Program-made: the position numbers and the translations under genes
Shown here: positions 1-5,395 of the stretch, one piece after another
How positions within the stretch are numbered: the first letter of the stretch is position 1
How the letters are laid out: every line of letters starts with the position of its first letter
The notes under the pieces: model-generated
What the model was told of the DNA's origin: nothing
Seen by the model: only the letters and a program-made list of their open reading frames with translations
Database searches by the model: none
Assembly (NCBI GenBank): GCA_005881235.1
Contig: VBEQ01000017.1
Coordinates: forward strand, 1 to 12,294
Reading direction: 5' to 3'
Length of the DNA stretch: 12,294 nucleotides
Source: Chloroflexota bacterium
Lineage (GTDB): Bacteria > Chloroflexota > Dormibacteria > CF-121

Positions 1-185
1 AGCGCGTCACGGGTTGGCAGCGACCCGAACCACAGCAGATAGGTGGTCTCTTCAAAGGACGAGTTGCGGGCCAGGTCGTGGATGTCGATGCCCCGGTACG
101 TCAGCTTGCCCTGCGCGCCGATGATGTCGCAGACCGCGGAGTTTGCCGCGATGACGTCTTCGAGGCCGGCCTTGGTTGTCGCCAT
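1..185 (-). CDS. Citrate synthase, N-terminal fragment (runs off left edge)
   Basis: Citrate synthase condenses acetyl-CoA with oxaloacetate at the entry of the TCA cycle; the closely related 2-methylcitrate synthase uses propionyl-CoA. Only the first 61 residues are inside the window. Read on the minus strand from the ATG at 185-183, they begin MATTKAGLEDVIAANSAV, then contain YRGIDIHDLA and YLLWFGSLPTRD. These match the typical N-terminus of short (about 370-residue) type II citrate synthases, which has the pattern GLE..VAA...IS..DG..G.L.YRGYDI.DLA followed by YLL..G.LPT. The catalytic His and Asp residues lie beyond the edge, so citrate and 2-methylcitrate synthase cannot be told apart. 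There is no SD before the ATG, but TATACT lies 8 bases upstream, which suggests a leaderless or nearly leaderless mRNA. The gene is divergent from the RtcB gene. Confidence 0.85.
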   Translation of the reverse strand, partial: MATTKAGLEDVIAANSAVCDIIGAQGKLTYRGIDIHDLARNSSFEETTYLLWFGSLPTRDA

Positions 186-193
186 ATGAGCCA

Positions 194-199
194 AGTATA
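194..199 (-). promoter_or_regulatory. Putative -10 box (TATACT) of the citrate synthase gene
   Basis: TATACT on the minus strand ends 8 bases before the ATG at 185. The start of transcription would then fall one or two bases before the start codon. No convincing -35 hexamer is seen 16-18 bases upstream. The gene has no SD, which fits leaderless initiation. Inferred from spacing only. Confidence 0.4.
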
Positions 200-233
200 G
201 GAAGCGCTCCTAGACTTACTGCCCGGTGCCCAA

Positions 234-1598
234 ATGAGTTGGAAGTCAGCCGTTCATGATTCGGGGAAGGGCTACTACACGCTGCACACGCAGGAAATCG
301 GCTCCGTCCCGGTGCGGTTGTTCCTCACGCCCAACCTGCTCGATCAGGTCGAGGAGTCGATCTATCCACAGATCGTCAATGCCGCCAGCTTTCCCGGCGT
401 CAAGCTGGTGGCGATCACGCCCGACGTCCACCACGGCTACGGCGTGCCCATCGGCACGGTCCTCCTCACCGATGCCGACACAGGTGCCGTGGCCATGGGC
501 CCTGTGGGCTTCGACATTTGCTGCGGGATGATGTCCGCCTCCAGCGATGTCCCCGTCAGCGCGGCGACGCCCGACAATCGCCTGCGGTTCAACCGGGAGG
601 TGACGCGGCGTGTAGCGCTGGGACCGGGCAAAGTCAGCCACACGCGGCTCAAGAACCTGACGCAGAAGCAGTTCGAGGCGATCATCCGCGGCGGCGCGGC
701 TTACTACGCCCAGCACTACGGCGAGCGGGTGGACCGGACGCGCACGGAGCGCGACCGTCTCCCCGTCGACGATGCCTGGCAGCCCCCGTGGGGCGGTCAG
801 GGACGCCCCGAGCGCGGCATCCCCCAGCTGGGCACGCTGGGCGGTGGCAATCACTTCATCGAACTGCAGGGCAACGTGGGAAGCGACACGCTCTATGTGC
901 AGCTGCACTCCGGCAGCCGCGGCTTCGGCCACGGGCTGGCGACGAATTATTTTCAACTCGCCCGAGAGGAGAACCCGGCCATCAAGGCCCTCGACCTGGG
1001 CTATTTCACGCCGGAGTCCGCGCACTATCGCGACTATCTGAATGCCGTGGCGGCCGGCGGGAACTTCGCCATCGTAAACCGGCTGGCCATGTTCGAGCAG
1101 ATTTCCATGGCTTTCGAAGCGGTCTTCGACCGGCCGCTCTCGCTCGTCTACGAGATCAGCCACAACCTTGTTCAGCGCGAGCACCATCCAGAGTTCGGTT
1201 GGGTCCACGTCCACCGCAAGGGCGCCACCCGTGCTTTCCCCGCCGGCTACGACGACCCGCAGGCGGGACATCCGATTCTCATCCCGGGCAGCAACCGCGA
1301 CTCGAGCTTCATCCTCCGGGCGGCCGACCAGGCGCATTTGAGCGGCTACAGCGTCAACCACGGGTCGGGCCGCCGGATGTCGCGCAACGCCGCGAGGAAG
1401 AGCCTCAAGCAGGATGAGGTCAATGCCGCCTACCGTGAGGCCGGCATCGTCGTGAATACCGACGGCATCGTCCCCATCGATGAATCGAAAGACGTCTACA
1501 AATCGTCTCGGGAGGTGGTCGAGGCGGTCACCCGCGCGGGGCTCGCGACCATCGAGCACGAGCTGGTGCCGCTGGCGTCGATCAAGGGCAACGAATAA
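234..1598 (+). CDS. rtcB: RtcB-family 3'-phosphate/5'-hydroxyl RNA ligase
   Basis: RtcB seals RNA ends carrying a 2',3'-cyclic or 3'-phosphate to a 5'-hydroxyl, using GTP and Mn2+, in RNA repair (and in tRNA splicing in archaea). The 454 residues carry the family motifs in order. These are PDVHHGYGVPIG (63-74), GFDICCG (92-98, with the metal ligands expected at D94 and C97), GTLGGGNHF (200-208), HSGSRGFGH (225-233), SHN (309-311), VHRKGATRAFP (326-336) and PILIPGSN (347-354). HGSGRRMSR (376-384) follows, where H376 should be the guanylylated histidine. The length is normal for the family. One departure from consensus is HGSGR in place of the common HGAGR. The ATG lacks an SD; a weak TAGACT box at 211-216 would give a short leader. 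No archease or RtcA is nearby. The gene ends one base before the stop codon of the convergent lipoprotein. Confidence 0.93.
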   Translation: MSWKSAVHDSGKGYYTLHTQEIGSVPVRLFLTPNLLDQVEESIYPQIVNAASFPGVKLVAITPDVHHGYGVPIGTVLLTDADTGAVAMGPVGFDICCGMMSASSDVPVSAATPDNRLRFNREVTRRVALGPGKVSHTRLKNLTQKQFEAIIRGGAAYYAQHYGERVDRTRTERDRLPVDDAWQPPWGGQGRPERGIPQLGTLGGGNHFIELQGNVGSDTLYVQLHSGSRGFGHGLATNYFQLAREENPAIKALDLGYFTPESAHYRDYLNAVAAGGNFAIVNRLAMFEQISMAFEAVFDRPLSLVYEISHNLVQREHHPEFGWVHVHRKGATRAFPAGYDDPQAGHPILIPGSNRDSSFILRAADQAHLSGYSVNHGSGRRMSRNAARKSLKQDEVNAAYREAGIVVNTDGIVPIDESKDVYKSSREVVEAVTRAGLATIEHELVPLASIKGNE

Positions 1599-1599
1599 G

Positions 1600-2781
1600 T
1601 CAGGGCGACAGCAACACCGTCTGCGATTGCGACAGAAGACCGCCGTCGCTGACGGTGATGGTGAGCGAAGGCTCGGAAGTCTGAACCTCGAGCGCTCCCG
1701 ATGAATCCGTGCCGGGCTGCACGAGCTGGATAATCGATGTCTTCAGGCTCGACCCGGTCTCAAGAGCCAGCCGATGAGTGAAGCCGGCGGCTCGACGGAT
1801 CACGGGACAGATGCTGTACGTGCCACGAGCGGTGCGCGTCACCTTGGCTGGATCGAGGATGAAGGTCCGGACCACGCGGTCGATGCGCCCGATGTTGAAC
1901 TCGGTGTAGTAGAGGTTATCGGCATAATCGAGCGCGATTCCCTGTGGCTGCTGGATGCCGGTGATGACGCTGACCTGATGCCCTTGGCCGTCGAGCTCGT
2001 GGATCGCGTTGTCTCCGAGCGTATTGACGAAGATGTGGCCGGCGCGACCGACGACCACGTCATCGGGCGTCGGCAAGGTCGCAAAGCGAACCCGGGCGGG
2101 GTCGAGGACCCAGAGTGCGCCGCCCTCGTCGGCAACGAAGATCCGCCCGTTCGTATCAACTGCGGCTCCGACCGGACGCACCATGCCGCCCGCGATCTGC
2201 GTGGCCGTCTTGCCGTCGGCGGTGACCCGCCAGACCACGCCGTTCGGGCTGTCCGGCACGATGACGTTGCCACCGGTCGGGAGGAGATTGCCCAAGGCAT
2301 CTAGACCGGGCAGCACCGGACCGATTCCGTCAATCCCGTCGCGTCCGGTCCGGTTCGGAAACGCGTGCCACTGGCTGACCGCGTGAGTCTGAGGATCGAT
2401 AGCGACCACGCGGTTGCGTCCCTGCTCGGCGACGAGGATGCGTCCATCGTCCTGCACAACGATCCCTTCCGGCGCCGACATCCCCCCTGCGATGCGTTCC
2501 ACAGAGCCGTCGGGATTGAGCGCGGAGACGGTGCCTGCGGTGATGTCGCTGAAGTAGAGACGTGCATCGAGGCCCAAGGCCAGGTCATCGGGTGCCGGCA
2601 GATTCCTGACGACAAGCTGCGGACCGCTGGGCGCCGGCGTGGACGGGCAGGCGGCCAGCGGGGAGCCGGATGGGCTGGGCGTGACGCTGTGCTTGATGGC
2701 GGGCGTTGGGGCTTGTTGACAGGCGGCCAGCATCGTGATGGCGATCAGCGAATACCGCCAGAGATGGCGTTTGACCCGGAT
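1600..2781 (-). CDS. Lipoprotein with SMP-30/NHL-type beta-propeller; start codon unclear
   Basis: A probable secreted, membrane-anchored beta-propeller of about 393 residues. The N-terminus read from 2781 is RVKRHLWRYSLIAITMLAAC. It has basic residues, a hydrophobic stretch and the lipobox LAAC with C21 at 2721-2719, so it looks like a complete lipoprotein signal. A Pro/Ser-rich spacer follows (about 22-55). Then five blade-like repeats of the form x-P-x-[GD]-[ILV]-A-[ILV]-..-G-x-[ILV]-[FY]-[ILV] appear, for example APEGIVVQDDGRILV (103-117), RPVGAAVDTNGRIFV (202-216) and QPQGIALDYADNLYY (278-292). This is typical of SMP-30/gluconolactonase-like and NHL proteins. The tail from about 311 to 393 is unassigned. 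No ATG, GTG or TTG lies at the start of the signal. The only nearby in-frame canonical start is the ATG at 2733, inside the lipobox (MLAAC), and it would destroy the signal. The 2781 limit (codon ATC) is therefore a placeholder. Substrate unknown. Confidence 0.72.
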   Translation of the reverse strand: MRVKRHLWRYSLIAITMLAACQQAPTPAIKHSVTPSPSGSPLAACPSTPAPSGPQLVVRNLPAPDDLALGLDARLYFSDITAGTVSALNPDGSVERIAGGMSAPEGIVVQDDGRILVAEQGRNRVVAIDPQTHAVSQWHAFPNRTGRDGIDGIGPVLPGLDALGNLLPTGGNVIVPDSPNGVVWRVTADGKTATQIAGGMVRPVGAAVDTNGRIFVADEGGALWVLDPARVRFATLPTPDDVVVGRAGHIFVNTLGDNAIHELDGQGHQVSVITGIQQPQGIALDYADNLYYTEFNIGRIDRVVRTFILDPAKVTRTARGTYSICPVIRRAAGFTHRLALETGSSLKTSIIQLVQPGTDSSGALEVQTSEPSLTITVSDGGLLSQSQTVLLSP

Positions 2782-3693
2782 GAAGTGCGGGTCTACGATG
2801 GCGTCGTGCTCAAAGTCATTTCGGCCCCCGAACTCGCCCGCAACCTCGATCCCATTCTTCAGGCATTGGAGGAAAGCGGCACGACACTGATCATCAAGCA
2901 TCACGACCAGCCCGCCGCGCTGCTGGTCAGGTTTGACGCTTATGTTGCCATGCTCGCCACCATGGATTACTCCGGGTGGGAGCGCTGGATCGAGGAGGTG
3001 CGCGCGGCCTTTCCCACATCGGTCTTCGCTCCGCCGCGCCGCCCGAAATCCGTGGTCCCGGCCTTTATCGATCCGGAGGACATTGGCTACGCCCCACAAC
3101 ATGGGCAGATCGGCACCTCATCGGGCCGGCGGCGGCTGGTCGAGGAGCTGGGCGCGATGGGCATCCAGCTGGAGGAGCAGCAGCTCGGATCGGTGTACTC
3201 GCTCGTGTTGAGCCTGGCCGAGCGCAAGCGCGTCCTGTATGCCGAGGATCTGAAGCTGGCGGTCGACGAAGCCCTGGGGCGAGCCACGCCGGGACGGTTT
3301 GGGCTCAAGGACGTCCAGGTGCATTCCCAGAGCGGACTCTCGAGCAGCGCGGAGGTGTCGCTCGTCGATGAGGGGGCCATCAAGACCGGCAGCGCCTTGG
3401 GCAACGGCACACTCGATGCCGTCTTCCGCGCCATCGAGGGCGTAACCGGCGTGACGGCGGAGCTGGAGGACTTCAGCCTGGCAGCGGCAACCCAGGGGAG
3501 CGACGCCCTCGGTGAGGCCGTCGTGACGTTGAGCCAGGGAACCCACGTGGTCGTCGGGCGCGCGATGGCCCTCGACGTTATCGAGGCGGCGGCGAATGCC
3601 TACGTGAACGCGCTGAACTGGTTGGTCCGTGACCCCCACCCCGGCCCTCCTCCGCAAGCGGGGGAGGGAAAAGTGCCGGTTGGTGCCAGCTAG
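2764..3693 (+). CDS. Phd/YefM-like domain fused to the linker and LeuA regulatory domain of isopropylmalate synthase
   Basis: A 309-residue protein with an unusual architecture. Residues 16-65 (ISAPELARNLDPILQALEES, then LIIKHHDQPAALLVRFDAYVAML) follow the Phd/YefM antitoxin pattern IsatElr.nl..il..v..sge.v.I...g.P.avLV..d.Y. This family binds DNA as a dimer and normally neutralises a toxin. Residues 66-110 are unassigned. Residues 116-171 (GTSSGRRRLVEELG, SLAERKRVLYAEDL) match the linker of 2-isopropylmalate synthase (GKHSGR...L.ELG, LAdkkk.vt.eDL). Residues 180-288 match its leucine-feedback LeuA domain: LGNGTLDAVFRAI (212-224), TQGSDALGEA (243-252) and DVIEAAANAYVNALN (271-285). The catalytic TIM barrel is absent, and the upstream DNA codes for another protein on the opposite strand, so this is not a truncated leuA. 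No toxin gene adjoins it. Inferred role: a regulator that senses leucine or a related ligand. The ATG at 2764 was chosen because it just precedes the Phd-like domain; the SD is weak, and GTG codons at 2785 and 2806 are alternatives. The tail from about residue 290 comes from an inserted palindrome. Confidence 0.8.
   Translation: MAFDPDEVRVYDGVVLKVISAPELARNLDPILQALEESGTTLIIKHHDQPAALLVRFDAYVAMLATMDYSGWERWIEEVRAAFPTSVFAPPRRPKSVVPAFIDPEDIGYAPQHGQIGTSSGRRRLVEELGAMGIQLEEQQLGSVYSLVLSLAERKRVLYAEDLKLAVDEALGRATPGRFGLKDVQVHSQSGLSSSAEVSLVDEGAIKTGSALGNGTLDAVFRAIEGVTGVTAELEDFSLAAATQGSDALGEAVVTLSQGTHVVVGRAMALDVIEAAANAYVNALNWLVRDPHPGPPPQAGEGKVPVGAS
3630..3668. repeat. Small interspersed palindrome (REP-like) within the 3' end of the Phd-LeuA gene
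   Basis: CCCTCCTCCGC (3645-3655) and GCGGGGGAGGG (3658-3668) form an 11-bp stem with one G-T wobble around AA. A pyrimidine-rich run (3632-3644) precedes it. The encoded peptide (DPHPGPPPQAGEG, residues 290-302) is the familiar translation of a palindromic element scattered through many GC-rich genomes. There is no T tract on either strand, so it does not look like an intrinsic terminator. Only one copy occurs in this window. Confidence 0.65.
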
Positions 3694-3738
3694 CTCAGCG
3701 ACGGCTTAGGGCGAGCTCGAAGGTCGGCGGCGCGGCCG

Positions 3739-4158
3739 CTACTGCTTGAAGGTTCGCCCTACCAGCGGTTGAAGGATGGGTTCAAGCACACTGAACAGGA
3801 TGCTGAAGATCAGCAGGAAGATCAGGTAGACGAAGAAGATGCCAGCGATGACGATGCCGATGAGCAGCCCCTTCGAGAAGCGCTCCATCTCGAGCCGCAC
3901 GACCTTGATCAGCAGCGCGGACATCAGCAGGCCGAAGACCGCGCCGATCGGGTTGGGAAAGCCGAGCAACGCACCGATGGGAACCGGGAGGTAGCAGGCA
4001 AACTCGGGTAGCGTGCGGGGGATCAGCGAACGCCGCGGTGGCGCCAGGACGGCGGTCGCCGCCACCGGGCCACCGAGCCAGCCCTTGCACTTCCCGCACG
4101 TCTGATTCTCGGGCGCGTTATAGCGATACCCGCACTGCGGGCAGACCTTGAGGGTCAT
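3739..4158 (-). CDS. Zinc-ribbon membrane protein, unknown function
   Basis: A 139-residue protein not assigned to a named family. The N-terminus carries CPQC (C6, C9) and CGKC (C21, C24), a four-cysteine zinc ribbon expected in the cytoplasm. A Pro/Arg-containing spacer follows. Two hydrophobic regions come next: about 54-84, possibly a hairpin around the FPNP turn at 67-70, and about 98-125, rich in I, F and L. The ATG at 4158 is preceded by the SD TGAGG, which overlaps the stop codon of the LapA-like gene 7 bases upstream. The two genes are therefore probably co-transcribed and translationally linked. Zinc ribbon plus membrane segments is common in small envelope proteins of unknown role. 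The gene is convergent with the Phd-LeuA gene. Confidence 0.78.
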   Translation of the reverse strand: MTLKVCPQCGYRYNAPENQTCGKCKGWLGGPVAATAVLAPPRRSLIPRTLPEFACYLPVPIGALLGFPNPIGAVFGLLMSALLIKVVRLEMERFSKGLLIGIVIAGIFFVYLIFLLIFSILFSVLEPILQPLVGRTFKQ

Positions 4159-4165
4159 CGTTGCC

Positions 4166-4486
4166 TCAGGCAGCTCCGCGGAGCCGAAGCACTTCCTGCT
4201 CCAACTCGCTGATCCGGTTGTCCCGCTGGATGATCATCCTTTTGTGCTCGAGCAGAACTTTCTTGGTAAAGCGGCTGGCCATGAACCAACGCACCCGATC
4301 GACGAGGCTGATGACGAGCACCATCAGCGCGCCGATGGCGGCGCAGGCGAGCATGACGACCCAGGTGGGAATGTCCTGGTAGGTCGCGCCGAGAACATTG
4401 ATCACTGCCGGCTGCTGGTTTCCCACGGAAAAGAGAGCGAATACGATACCCAGCGCCAACGCCACGAGCCACCCGACGATTGCCAT
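4166..4486 (-). CDS. LapA-domain (DUF1049-like) membrane protein with C-terminal coiled coil
   Basis: A 106-residue inner-membrane protein. TM1 is about residues 4-22. A short NQQPAVINVLGATYQDIP segment follows, then TM2 at about 41-62, and a cytoplasmic basic helix and coiled coil at about 72-103 with heptad-like spacing (ISELEQEVLRL). The layout of two TM segments, the N-x-x-x-V segment between them and P-x-W before TM2 is typical of the LapA/YciS family. In E. coli that family takes part in lipopolysaccharide assembly and LpxC control. Whether this organism makes LPS is unknown, so that function should not be transferred. It is the first gene of a two-gene minus-strand operon with the zinc-ribbon protein. 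The ATG at 4486 is preceded by AGGG about 5 bases upstream. Confidence 0.78.
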   Translation of the reverse strand: MAIVGWLVALALGIVFALFSVGNQQPAVINVLGATYQDIPTWVVMLACAAIGALMVLVISLVDRVRWFMASRFTKKVLLEHKRMIIQRDNRISELEQEVLRLRGAA

Positions 4487-4529
4487 GCGCCCTGTACACC
4501 CCCAGCTTCGGTCAGTGGTTTCCTACCGA

Positions 4530-4547
4530 CGGGCGACTCCTCGCCCG
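4530..4547. repeat. Short perfect hairpin between the divergent lapA-like and esterase genes
   Basis: CGGGCGA and TCGCCCG form a perfect 7-bp inverted repeat around CTCC. It lies in the 117-base divergent intergenic region, next to CATATAAC, which resembles a -10 box. It could be an operator, a leader hairpin or chance in GC-rich DNA. No T tract follows on either strand. Confidence 0.35.
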
Positions 4548-4588
4548 GCCCATATAACCGGACGCGGCGGCGCGAACTTGCGGGCCGA

Positions 4589-4594
4589 TACACT
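4589..4594 (+). promoter_or_regulatory. Putative -10 box (TACACT) of the esterase-GGT operon
   Basis: TACACT ends 6 bases before a TTG codon at 4601 and 9 bases before the in-frame ATG at 4604. This matches the spacing of TANNNT boxes at other SD-less genes in the window and suggests a leaderless or nearly leaderless mRNA. No -35 hexamer is evident. Confidence 0.33.
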
Positions 4595-4603
4595 GCGAAC
4601 TTG

Positions 4604-5395
4604 ATGGCGATCGGCACGAAATCCGTCTGGAGCAGCCCGGCTGAGCCGGCGCAGCTGCAGCCCTTCCGTTTTCGCGGTGGGACGCGGGGTGTCCTGCTGA
4701 TCCACGGCTTTGCCGGGACCCCCCCGGAGATGCGCGGTATGGGACAGTTCCTTGCCGCGCGCGGCTATGACGTCATGGGACCGTTACTCGCCGGACATGG
4801 CTTGACCCCGGAGGCGATGGCCACCACCCGCTGGCCGGACTGGGTGCGCTCAGCGGAAGATGCCCTGGCGGAACTGCGGCGCGACTGCGCCGAGGTGTTC
4901 GTCGGCGGCCAGTCGCTGGGCGGGACGCTCTCGCTTCATCTGGCGGCAACCCATCCCGAGATTCGGGGCATCGTCACTATGGGGGCGATGAGCTCACCGG
5001 CTTACTTCCGCGATTGGCGCCTCAGGGTGATTCGCGGGCTCAAGTACGTGTCGCGCTGGCATGTGCCAGGCGGGGACGACGTCGACCTCGGCGATCCCAG
5101 CGCCCTCCGCCTGCTCCACAGCTACGCCCGCCGTCCGACCGTCTGCATCGAGAGCCTGATGCGGCTGCTGCGCGTTGTCGACCGCGAACTGCCCCGGATC
5201 AGCGCCCCAGCGCTGATCACTCACGGCCGCCGCGACCGAACCGTTGATGTCGCCAACGCGCCCCATATCATGGACGGCATCGCATCGAGCGACAAGCAGC
5301 TCGTCTGGTTCGAGCGTTCCGGCCATGCGATCACGGTGGACCTCGAGCACGACGCCCTGTTCGCCACCGTCGTGGACTGGCTGAACGCACACTGA
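4604..5395 (+). CDS. Alpha/beta-hydrolase carboxylesterase (Est30/monoacylglycerol lipase-like)
   Basis: A 263-residue serine hydrolase, probably cytoplasmic (no signal peptide). The oxyanion-hole motif LLIHGFAGTP is at 31-40 and the nucleophile elbow GGQSLGG at 101-107 (Ser104). The likely acid is Asp211 in ITHGRRDRTVD, and the base is His241 in ERSGHAITVDLEHD. The SGH-x-I-x-x-D-x-E-x-D block is typical of Est30-type carboxylesterases and bacterial monoacylglycerol lipases, which hydrolyse short- to medium-chain esters. The cap region at about 130-195 looks small. The reading frame is open far upstream (to 4148), but that part is antisense to the lapA-like operon. The ATG at 4604 gives the normal family length, and an in-frame TTG at 4601 is possible. 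The stop codon overlaps the ATG of the next gene (ATGA), so the two are translationally coupled. Confidence 0.9.
   Translation: MAIGTKSVWSSPAEPAQLQPFRFRGGTRGVLLIHGFAGTPPEMRGMGQFLAARGYDVMGPLLAGHGLTPEAMATTRWPDWVRSAEDALAELRRDCAEVFVGGQSLGGTLSLHLAATHPEIRGIVTMGAMSSPAYFRDWRLRVIRGLKYVSRWHVPGGDDVDLGDPSALRLLHSYARRPTVCIESLMRLLRVVDRELPRISAPALITHGRRDRTVDVANAPHIMDGIASSDKQLVWFERSGHAITVDLEHDALFATVVDWLNAH

Noticed and set aside
246..1559. A 437-codon open frame on the minus strand opposite the RtcB gene
   Set aside because: It is antisense to a gene with all RtcB motifs. Its translation is low-complexity Arg/Val/Ala/Asp-rich sequence without family motifs, a usual shadow in GC-rich DNA.
2365..2763. Upstream in-frame extension of the Phd-LeuA gene by 133 codons
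   Set aside because: This stretch is antisense to the beta-propeller repeats of the lipoprotein and has no recognisable domain. The Phd-like domain begins just after the ATG at 2764.
2764..3693. Interpretation as a truncated or decayed 2-isopropylmalate synthase
   Set aside because: No remnant of the TIM barrel is found in any frame upstream. The N-terminus matches a different family, and the frame is intact without internal stops.
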